Positions 22,401 to 32,900 of a stretch of 64,000 bases of DNA are shown piece by piece. A program made the position numbers and the translations under genes. The stretch spans positions 1,986,501 through 2,050,500 of the forward strand of contig OY987271.1 in NCBI GenBank assembly GCA_963920665.1, in the 5' to 3' direction. This stretch comes from Straminergon stramineum (taxonomy: Eukaryota > Streptophyta > Bryopsida > Hypnales > Calliergonaceae). Position 1 is the first letter of the stretch. Each line of letters opens with the position of its first letter. The notes under the pieces were generated by a model that was not told the DNA's origin, ran no database searches, and saw only the letters and a program-made list of their open reading frames with translations.

Positions 22401-23373
22401 TACTTTTTTAAATCTAAATTTGAGTTTGAGACCTCATCTATATTTTTTATTGCAAAAATCTATATAAGTGGTTTACTAATTTCCATTTGTCTACATGGCA
22501 AAAATAACACCTATTTGTGGTTTTCACTCCATCTATACACACTAGCTTAAATGAACAATAATAGATCTTTCTACCATACTCCCTAGAACTTATAACATAT
22601 ATAGATGTTGACTGTACAAGTCAACCATTTGTTCCACTTTCCAAAATGTCACTTCTTTTGACCCATAATCATTGTAATTATCCTAGTATAGTGAAAGTCA
22701 ATGTGAAAAGGTCAAACCAATGTTGGATGTCGGTGTCACTATAATCCGGGTATCATTTCGGTTTTGAATACTATTATTCCATCCCTAGACCATGTTGGTT
22801 TCAAATTTATCATACTATCTTTGATGCAAGTGTTGTGGTATTAACATTCAATTGAAGTACCACAATTGCTAATTGACCTTGGAGGTTTCATTTTTAAAAA
22901 CTTGACCTTGTACCATTACCACAAGTGCACTTCAATGTGTCATTAGAGTATCATTAACATTGTTCAAGAACTTGACATTGGCTAGTCTCTAAAGCAATTT
23001 TGAGTACAACTACTACAATTTCATAGATTCCAATTGGAGTGGGAGAATTGCAATTAGTAAAATTAATTTCTATAATGCTTGAGGTTCTAAAAAGTACAAG
23101 ATCATGAAGTTCATTATCTTTATTAGTGTTGTATTACATTTTTGAGCTATAGATAGTTACAACAACCAAAATTTCTTCAATTTGCTCATGTGTTAGGCAG
23201 CTTGAGTGCTAGCACACATGAATTCTAAATACCCATGAACTGTTCAAGAATTGAGCAGTCTTGGTTGATACCATTGGACACACAAGTTTGGTATGCATTT
23301 CCAAAAGTTGAAACTCATAACAATACATTGATGTCCACTAGGCATTATTGATATCTTTGTTTCTTTGTTCAAG
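22401..23373. other. Intergenic AT-rich sequence
   Basis: No coding exon, RNA or repeat recognised. I searched it for exons upstream of the 23374-23597 fragment and saw none. Confidence 0.4.
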
Positions 23374-23597
23374 TACATTCTGGACACTGGTCAGAACCTT
23401 GCCTTGCCATCTGGATCCGCAACCCGTACCTCTGTTCCGCTGTGGTGTTCTCAACGCTCAACGAGATTCATGCGCTGGAGCGGCTCTGCGCGGCTCCAAG
23501 CTGTCCAGTGCGTCTGACTAATGATCTCGAGATCGTGCACGAAAGGATTCTGAATTCCTTTTCCAAGAGCACTACCGCAACCCCGCAAGAATGTTAG
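23374..23597 (+). pseudogene. Orphan terminal exon of an unrecognised gene
   Basis: After a pyrimidine-rich tract ending TTCAAG, a 224-base GC-rich stretch is open to TAG at 23595-23597. It reads HSGHWSEPCLAIWIRNPYLC, then SAVVFSTLNEIHALERL and PVRLTNDLEIVHERI. Composition, codon use and an amphipathic helical look argue for a real exon, unlike the AT-rich surroundings. I do not recognise the family. No upstream exon is visible within about 1 kb, so it is either the last exon of a gene with a long intron or a captured or left-over fragment. Confidence 0.4.
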
Positions 23598-25498
23598 AAC
23601 TTAGCAAGAGGGTACTCTGTGACAGGAAAAATTATGAGGTTCCAAAGGATACTCGCCCAATATCCAAGCTTGGAGTTGGGGTCACCGTGCTCATGTAGAT
23701 GAGCATTTTTGATGCAATCGGTGCTGTTTTTTTGTCTGTAATCTATTTTGGGTTTAGGACCTGTAAGTTGTTTTTTCACTGCAATCCGTCATTGCTTCAT
23801 CGAAGCGCAGTTTGCATTGGTGGACTGGTGAGCTCTTCCTCAAGACTGATTAACTCTTAAACCTTGAAGAAATCTGAGAGATTTCTGTTTCTATTCTGAT
23901 TGGGTTTACTTGCGTGAATCCCATGTGAAGTTGTGTAACAGTTGCTTGTGTTTCATGAATTGCATGGCATGGTAGATTTCATTTTATAGAATTCTTAGTA
24001 TTTCTAAGTAACAAAGGCGTAGTGCTTCATTATAGCGAGTACTCACAGACGTTATTGCCATGGAGTACCTTACTCTAGTTGCATAACGAGTCTTTTTGAA
24101 GGACTGGATTGGAGGCTTGTTTTACCAGCTATGTGGACATTTGAAAGTGAACATGCGCTATTTTTGGACAGGGTTCGTGTGCCAGTTCTTCATCGAGCGC
24201 TAAAATCCGTCGCTAGAAGGGTTGAGCCTTGGATTATTGGAAGAGGCCTTACATTCAAGCCTTTGATCATTTCTTGGGTAAGCATTTGAGAATCGTTCCT
24301 GAATTATTTGGTTGGTTCAATCTCAAAGGTTGCGCAGGTTTCTGTGTTGGGATCAATTGAATCAGCCCGCTGATGATGACACTGAAATTTTTTTATAAGA
24401 CTTGTTTTCGATCTTCAACGAGTATTAGTGACAAACCCCACCTGAAACCAAACCCCATTAAACCTTGCCAGTGGAAACGCTATTTAAGGCAGTTTTAACA
24501 TGAGCCCTACGAATTGCACCTGGCTAGGTTTTCTAGAACAGATCTGGTGTAGGAGCAGTTAATGACTAAAAAGGAGATCACCCATTTCCAACCAGTCTCC
24601 CATTCTGGCAGCTTAGGCTGCTGAATTTCCGATCAGCTGTGGTGTAGGTGACAGCAGAAGCAGCAAAAATGTCCGGGAGGTGAACATTGAAAGCGTCCAA
24701 TGATCACAACATGTACATTGAAAGCCACAACGATCACTGATATCGGTTTTCTAAGCAGCCTATGGCTGGAAATAGGTTTGCTTACAGATCAAGAATGGGA
24801 CAAATAGAATCTTCACGAAAGAAATCCATTGTAATTTTATTTTTTAGGAAAAAAAATGTAAAAAATTATGAAATCCTTCTGAAATCTATTATTTGTGGTA
24901 GAGACAACTTGTGTGGTTGTACACCTATTTAGGTTCTTTTCTGCACTGAAAGAGAATGGTATCATTGGTGACCTAATTAGCTTTTAAATAGGAACATGAA
25001 TCTTTCATCTTTGACTATGAACGCACATGGAGCCTAAATGAGTTTAACAGGACCTTGGTCAAGATAACCTATCCATTAAAGACTTATGCATAACTTAAGC
25101 ACTACTATAAGCTCTAAAATTTTGACTTGCTGCTTGAAAACCTTTTGATAAGAACCTAGCCGTCCTATTTGCAACTGCTGGTCAAAATTCCATGTCTTAT
25201 TTACGTCAGGGTTCATGGACTCTATACAACCTTCCAGGCTGGTAATCCTTGTTTCTGAAAACTGAACTTGCATGGCATTGCAGGTTACAATTCGCAAGAG
25301 AGATCTGTTGTGGTAGTCTTTTGAGTTATCAAAGATTTGCAGCTTCACTTAGCTATACTATTGCCACTAGAAATTAAGTGGTACTTCATCAGAAAATTCT
25401 GTGTTCGTTCCAATGCTATTAATTCAAAGTTTGTTCAACATAGGGTTGCACTAGAGTTGTCATTTGAAAGCTCAGCAGGAGTGTGTACATATAATACA
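23598..25498 (+). promoter_or_regulatory. Probable promoter and intron-containing 5' leader of the kinase gene
   Basis: This stretch has near-genic composition but no long ORF. A GTAAGC donor at about 24279 (after TCATTTCTTGG) and a GCATTGCAG acceptor at about 25282 could bound a ~1-kb leader intron. A 24-base unit ACATTGAAAG...GATCAC is directly repeated at about 24686 and 24716. Boundaries are inferred only. Confidence 0.35.
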
Positions 25499-28248
25499 AT
25501 GGAGGCGGCAATGGAGATGGTAGCTCGCGTCACCAGGACATGCAGCTCGGTGAAGATCAATGAACATCAATGCAAAAGGCTTGCCCAAGTCTATGAAGAG
25601 ATAGGGTCACACTTGTCCCTGGAAAGGATTCAATCATCTGTCAACATGGAGCCGCTGCTGAAAGTGATGGAAGCAGGGGAGCTTCTCATCTCCCAGTGTG
25701 CTGGTCCAGACTGGTTTCGGACTGCGCTCGTCAATGCAGAAAACAAAGAGGCTTTTGAGGAGCTCCATGGTGACCTTCACCTCTGGTTTAAAACCATCTT
25801 TTCGACCGAGCTTGTGACCTCCAAATTTGATCACACCACCGACGCCTTTCATGACGCAAAGGCCATGCTGGAGACCTTAGAAAACATCCAAAGAAAAGGA
25901 GTACAAATGCAGTTCTCCCTAACGGTGGCTATCTTCAGGGTAAGTAAATGAGGCCTGACCAAATTTTTGTAGCAAATCCATTCATTTTGGCTTCGAAATC
26001 TGATATGGTCATATTTGTTAAAATGGCGTGTTTTGTAGTGCCAAATTTGTGACGTTCAAGTGGCCAGAGCGTTTGAAAACTAGGACTAGGTAACTGAAAC
26101 TGCACCACATTCACTGATGTCCGACATTTTGACGAACATTAGGTTTAGTAATTGGGGTAATTGATTACGTGTCTTTTGAAGTTAGGGCTGTTTTTATTAT
26201 ACACTTTTAGTGACTTTGTAGCTTGATTCTCTTTGTGTAGGTAAGTAGACGAACCCAATTGTTGGAAGAGGAAGCTTCTGGAGAGCCTATTATTGTAACC
26301 TATTCTAGTCCCCCAAGTCGCAGCCGTTTGGAGGATCAAGCTGCAGCCACTGTCGAAAAACATAATCGGTGGATTGCCGAGACGCGTCATAAGGCTTCTA
26401 TTAGTGTACCACCGGAATTATGCATTCAAATGTATGAAATTCAAGTGGGAGAAGAAGATTTGATAGGCCAAGGAAGTACTGCCAAAGTCAAGAAGGCTGA
26501 CTGGCTTGGGACCCCTTGCGCTGTGAAGATTTTCACAAACCAAAATTGGACATTGACCCAGACAGAAATGGAGCTGCATCAGAAGCTACGGAGTGTCTAT
26601 GTGGTGAAACTATATGGGCTTGCAGTCGAAGGAAACAAGTGCATGGCTCTCATGGAGCTCATGGACTTCAATCTACATGACCTCATTCTTGAGAAGCGAA
26701 GAAAGCTTCAAAGCGGGTTTTCTAAGTTGGTTTTCAAAGACCAGTCACCGTTCTCACTTCAGGTATGTTGACCCGAAAAACACAATTTTTAATTTTTTAA
26801 TTTCTGGAACTTTTGAACTTTTTATCCCTAAGGACCAAGAAGCCCATAGGACAATTCTTGCAATTTTGAGTAGGCCACATGAGAACTTTCTTACGGCAAA
26901 TTTTGATACTTATTGACCATCACAGTGCTATGTCTTTACTAACTCTAGTTGTATAAAGTGTGACCTCTTCTGAGTTGTATCTTCAACAATATAATCAGTC
27001 AAATCGGTCATATTCGAACCATGATCCTTGGTCCTTTAGAGGCTAAACCTTAAGAGTATCTTTGGTTCAATGAAAAAGAAGATGGGTAAATCTAATGATA
27101 TTGCTGTGAATAGCTGTTAACATTTTTTAGTGATCCAATCATGAATCTGAAGTAGCATTGATTTCAACAATCACTTTAAAATTTTAATCTTGCTGTGGTA
27201 ACTATCATTACATTATTTAGCAATCGGGTTGGGGTGCCACTATAGGAAGTCTATCACTCTGTTGTCCGTACTTCTTTACCTTGTCCACTGCCAATCATCT
27301 GCTGCCATATCCCTCTGTTCTCCCGTCTGTTTAATCTTAAGCCCTTCCAGATCTGATAATAGTCCATAACGTTTTGTGCTCCTTGTTTGCACTTATGGGT
27401 CAGTTCTGATCTATTTAATACTCCCTCCGTCCCGAAATAAGAGTCCTGTTTGAACCTGATGTTTTTAACGTTGTTATGAGTCCTAGGTCGTATGGAGGCT
27501 TTTTTCTTGTCCCATTTCTTTGCGGTTGCAATGAACCCCTGCAGTGTTCTTCGTTGATTCTGGTGATACAAAATTTGGACCCTTTTGCATGTATGCTTTT
27601 CTTAACCTACTCAATGAAATTGGTGTCCAATGTTTCCAACAACAAAACTGGGGACACTTATTTCGGGACGGAGGAAGTAATAAATGTCATGTGTGTCTCC
27701 AGGACGCAGTTGGGTTGATGCTGCAGATAGCCAAGGGCATGAAATACTTGCACGACGTTCACCGCATCCTCCACGGTGACCTCAAAACCGACAACATCCT
27801 CGGGCAACATATTGGCAAAGACAACTACCGACTCAAGATCTCTGATTTCGGCATTTCAGAGAAGCTGTCCTCCGAGAAGCCCACTGTTTCCGGAAACAGA
27901 GGCTCCAGTTACTTCAGAGCACCTGAGGTTCTTCTGGGGACGGTGGCCTACTCCTTGGGAGCCGACGTGTACAGCTTCGCCATGGTCTCGTACGAGATTT
28001 TGACAGGACGGAGACCCTTCGAAGGTGAAACACCGAACTCAAGGGTGATTAAAGAAGTGATCAGTGGAAGGAGACCTCCGTTGCCTGAGAATCTGCACAA
28101 AGGGCTCGGGGATCTGATGCAACAGTGTTGGCATGCGAATCAGCACATGAGGCCAAAGTTTTCTGAAATTTGTCGAGAGTTGGAGGGCATTGAGAAGGAG
28201 CTTGTTCGTGAACCGAAGAGGTGGGAGGGCGTTCTCTGGTGTCGGTGA
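25499..28248 (+). CDS. TKL-type protein kinase with N-terminal helical domain (3 exons)
   Basis: Exons 25499-25939, 26241-26762 and 27703-28248, all phase 0, give 502 residues. Residues 1 to about 150 are predicted helical (MEAAMEMVARVTRTC..., four-helix-bundle-like), reminiscent of the N-terminal bundle of plant MLKL/MCAfunc-type proteins. The kinase domain has the glycine loop IGQGSTAKV (222-230), K243 in CAVKIF, HGDLKTDN (D347 present, Arg of HRD replaced by Gly, so non-RD), DFG (369-371) and APE (394-396). All catalytic residues are present, so it is probably active, unlike angiosperm MLKL pseudokinases. Non-RD kinases are often linked to immunity; that role is inference. An in-frame ATG at 25337 would add 54 poorly coding residues; I chose 25499. 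Intron 2 holds a MITE ending 25 bases before exon 3. Confidence 0.9.
27421..27677. mobile_element. Stowaway-like MITE in kinase intron 2
   Basis: A 257-base element flanked by TA (27419-27420 and 27678-27679). Left end CTCCCTCCGTCCCGAAATAA, right end the complement of CTTCCTCCGTCCCGAAATAA, the widespread Stowaway-type plant MITE end. It stops 25 bases before exon 3, so the polypyrimidine tract and probably the branch point lie in or next to the element. The 27544 ORF runs through this MITE and only becomes coding at 27703. Confidence 0.85.
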
Positions 28249-29559
28249 TGCTGCGATTCATTGCCTGTTTGCAGTGGTGCAGATTCAAATCTAAGGTTTA
28301 GAATGTATTTTAGGAGTTTTTTAGGATTGTGAGGTTGTCGTCTGCAATAAGCGGCAATTCTCAAATGCAATTTGTGAAGTGGAGACACATAATGTACATT
28401 GAAGAGCATTGCATTCAGAGCGTTTTTGTGGTGGTGAAGATTGAACTCTAGGTGATGAAGGTTCAGAATTCCTTGAAGTTATGTTGCCTTAAATCTCACC
28501 AGGGAGAAACCAGTCTCATGTAGGGATGGCTCAACAATGGAAATCAATACATGTAGTGAGGGAAAAAGAATCTCAAGGATTGTGTGACGAAAGTTGAGAT
28601 TCACAGCAGCTCGCTTTCATGGCCTCCTGCCCTCATCCGAATATGATATGCAGAACCAATCTCACTGGATTTAGATTACTTGGCTAGTCTGGGTCATTAG
28701 AAATGTTTGGGATGTATTGTAACGTGTCCCCAATTGTGCCACCACATGCGAAGGTAGCCTTCCTTTCTAGAATTTTCAGAACACAAAGCAACTGCCGAGT
28801 GATTCAAAATATGGTCACTCTTGAAACTGATGAAGAACATTCAAAGAAATGATTTTCTTTCTCATGTTCTGGAGTAAAGTCGGCATACTTTGAAAGTCAT
28901 TCCAATGGATAAAATCATAACGTTGTAACGTAACACTAGTGATGCACTATGTGTTGGTATGGGAGGAGTCAAGTAGCATCTTTGGGCTCTTTGGACAATT
29001 TGCTTCGAAAACTAATAACAAATCCTTACTTTTGCTAGGAAATTATAATTTCAATTGCTATTGGCTTCCCTTATATTTATCCATTTGTGGGGGAAAAACA
29101 ATTTTTTTGTCAACCATCCCATGGTGGCAAGCCAACCGTTATGTGCACAATGGGATCATCCACCTTAAGGTAGACATTCTATTTATCATACATGACATAG
29201 AACTAGACACGCACCCAACGCAAATTGGTACATGTCCCTCCAAAGAGCAACTATAGAGGGAATGCTTCTTAGAGCAACCACCCAACCACCACATGTTATG
29301 TGGTGAAGGGATGTTTGAATTCTTTTACAAAAATGAAACCTTGATCAAGATCTACAATTGTGTTGAATTTATATGATCTCATTTCTTGATTTGATTATTT
29401 CTAGAGTTTGCACTTGACATGGATTCAATGCACCAAATTGCAAGGAAAATTAACTTTGACTTAGAATTTGTTTGGAAGACGGCTTCCAAGTTTGTCTGTA
29501 TGGTGATTAGACTACCTTAGATACTTTATGTGAAAATTACTATAAAGATTGATGAGGGA
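28249..29559. other. Kinase 3' region and intergenic DNA
   Basis: To about 28800 base composition suggests 3' UTR or downstream flank. The 105-codon plus ORF at 28939-29256 shows no domain or codon bias I can defend. No other feature. Confidence 0.4.
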
Positions 29560-29564
29560 GGATT

Positions 29565-29782
29565 TGTTGAGAATAATGCTCACACCTTCTTCATTCTTTT
29601 GACTTCTGTTGTATATACATTCATCCAAAATAGTAACAGGAAGTAAATGAAAACGTTGGTCACTATAGTAACCGACCTTCATACTTGTAAATATTAGTGA
29701 TTTAGTGCCTTATTCTTTAATTGAAGCAAAGCAGACATTAGTTGTATGAGTTATCAATTCTATTGTATCATTTATTTTAACA
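29565..29782 (+). repeat. Left LTR of the copia element
   Basis: Begins TGTTGAGAATAATG and ends TTATTTTAACA, with canonical TG...CA ends. The adjoining TGGTATCA is the primer-binding site. Confidence 0.95.
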
Positions 29783-29948
29783 TGGTATCAAAGCATACTA
29801 TCGTAGAGATCAATGAAGTTTTGAATACTAGTAGAAGATATAGATCAACAAAGCTATAAGGATTGATAGAGCATAGAGATCGACTAGAGCGTAGACATAG
29901 TGAAGCTTTACTCCTGTGCTATAGAGAATAGACAAACTAAAAGCTTTG

Positions 29949-32900
29949 TCAAACTATTATGAGTGGCACTCAAAATGAGGTCCATATTAAGAGTAGAGGG
30001 ACAGTGGGCAATCATAGAAATAGAACAAAGAGTGACTGCATTTCCACTCACTGTTGATGAAGAAGCATTGACAAAAGCTCAATTGAAGAAAAAGAAATTA
30101 ATGGCATGTAGAATCATTCTCTTGTTTGTATCAAAAAATCTTGTAGACATGATTGCAAAGTTCTTAGATCCAATCCTAGCATGGAAGGCCTTGAAAGTTG
30201 AAAGATCAATTTTAGTTAGGCAACCAATTGTAGATCCTTACCTTGGTGGGACAACTTCAATCACTCAGAATGAATGAGGGAGGTTCTATTGAGGAATATA
30301 TCAAAAAAGTGAGGGAATTGAAAAATCAACTTAGCAGTATGGGAGAGCAATTATATATCCAATAGAAACGTAAATTAGATAGTGTTGAATGGATTGCCAT
30401 GTATGCATGAGATTACTATTCAAACACTCACACACCTAAATGCTGCGATGAAATTTGAAAAACTTAGTACAAGTTTGCTGTCAGAATCTCACAAGCAAGA
30501 ATACCGAAACCAATAGCTCAAAGAAGAAGAAGCATTGGTAGCAAGTTTCAACAAAAAGACATCAATGCACACACCACCATCCAATCGTGGATGTGGATAG
30601 CACTTGCCACCCTAGGTGTATGGAGGATAAGGATTTCTTGGTCGTAGACCTTATGGTTCACCTTGACCATCGTTAATATGTTACAACTACAGCAAGATCA
30701 AACACTTTGCATGAGATTGCAAACAACCTCGCAACTCTCAACCTTATCATCAAACAACAACATCCAAAGGTACCGGATTCACAAACTTTGCCGAATTTTT
30801 TTACTCACATTTGGAGCAGAAGTACTACAATCCTCATTATTATTGGGAAAGTGGACCCTTATATTTAGATAGCTGGGCTTCAAGCCACATAGCTGTTGAT
30901 TATCAAAAATTGGACAGTTATTCTAGCTCCTCCGGTGTAGAGATTAGTGAGAACAAAACTGGAGGAGGAGAATCACACCTTGTGAAAGGATCTAGCACAG
31001 CTACTGTTCAAACTAACCATGAAAAAATAAAATTGAAGTCTGTTAAGTATGTGCCTAGTATGAAGAAGAATTTAATTTATGTTGGAGCAATCATTGATGT
31101 TGGTCATAGAGTTATTTTTTCAAACCAATGATGTTGGGTTCTGAACAAACATGATGTTGTTATTGCCTCTAGGCAAAGAGATTAGTCCAGTGGGCTTTAT
31201 TGCTTTAAAGATCAACTAGCATTATCCGTTGATTATGAAGATATTACAACACTTTGGCATCATTGTTTTGGCCATCTGAGTTATGCAGGATTTGATTATT
31301 TATCCAATTTACTCAAGTTATTGGCCTTCACAATATTGATTTGCAAAAGAGAATTTGTCATTGCTGCATGGTTGGTCACCAGCGTAAAGAATGATTTCCA
31401 AAAAGATCCATCACTAGATCAAGCAAGCCAGGAGAATACATTCATTCTGATATTATGAGACCTATGTAGCAACATTCGTTAGGAGGATCACGTTATGTTC
31501 TAGTGTTCACTAATGACTATTCATGAAAAATCTAGACTTATTTTCTCAAGAACAAAAGCGAGACTATTTCCAAATTTCACATCTTCAAGAAGAAAATAGA
31601 GATAGAAATTGGTAATAAACTTCAAGTATTTCACTCCAACCAAGGCGGCGAATATACATCACAAGAATTTATCGATTCTTGTTTGAATAATGGCATTTGG
31701 CGAGAACTTATTCAAGCCAATACTCCCCAACAAAATAGCCACTATAAGAAAATTGAGTTTTGGGTGTTTTTTCCATAGAACGTAACATGTTTTCTAGAGC
31801 ACCCTATGTTGGACAATAAACATCCACAGGAATGGAAATTTGTTTTGAGGTTGAGGAAAACGTAAGTGGCTAAGTTAAAAAACAAGTAGATGTCACTATA
31901 AATGGACATGTTCTTAGTGATGTTAGAAAAAACATGGTCATATTTTCTTGTAATGTCCCAAAAAACATAGATTGTCACCTTAGCAAGTAGCTCCATTTTG
32001 ACTTCCAATAAGTTAGTAAAATTACTACAGTCTATGGTAAAACTTTGACTATATATAAAAAATTTAGGAAAAGGGTAGCCATGTGGCATGCTTTGTGAAA
32101 AAAGAAAAATGGATGGATATGCATCATGGATGAAAAGAGTTGGTCTTTATGAACGTGGGGTGGTAGGAAGTGAAACAATCCATATGGGATATGAAAAACA
32201 AGAATTGTATTTCATATAAGATGTCTCCAAAAACATCAAGATGTTTGAAATAACATGCAAATGTTTGAAACAACATGTAGACGTCTAAAACAACATCGAC
32301 ATGTACGGTGATCAAGTTCCCATATTCTAATTATCCCATATCTTTTGTCTCACCATGGACAAAGAATGGATATAAATATGACACTTTTCTTTTTTCACTC
32401 TCACCAACTTTCAAAGAAGTAATTTGTTCAATTTACCATCAAAAAATCTCTTGATAGTAAATGGTAAGTTTTTTGTAATTTATTTTTAATTCAATAAGTT
32501 TTGGTTTATTTTATTTTAAATTCTATTTTAAATAATTATTTTTTATTGAATCTGTTTTACAATTAGGGTATGCACTAATTGATGTCTTCCAAAATGTCTA
32601 GTTTGATGTCTCAAAAAGCAATACCAAAATTTTTTCACAACATAAAAGATTGTTGACAAGGCATGCCACATCACTTTTCCTTCCACCATGTCAAATGCCA
32701 CACTAAGTGCCATATCAGAGACGGGTTGGATGAAAACAACAACGTGGCTCTTGTTGCCTATGTGGCACTTATGTGGCATCCACATGGCACATTTGGGGGA
32801 GCTTAAAAGACCATGTTATTTGTGATGTTAGAAAAAATCAAGCTCAAAACAGATGTTTTTTTTCATGTTTTGGGCCTATCAATTATAATGAATTTTAGGT

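Noticed and set aside
27254..27718. ORFs on both strands across kinase intron 2 and the MITE
   Set aside because: They run through the Stowaway-like element and intron; only the part from 27703 aligns to a kinase.
28939..29256. 105-codon plus ORF
   Set aside because: No recognised motif, no splice context and composition of intergenic DNA; listed only within the intergenic entry.
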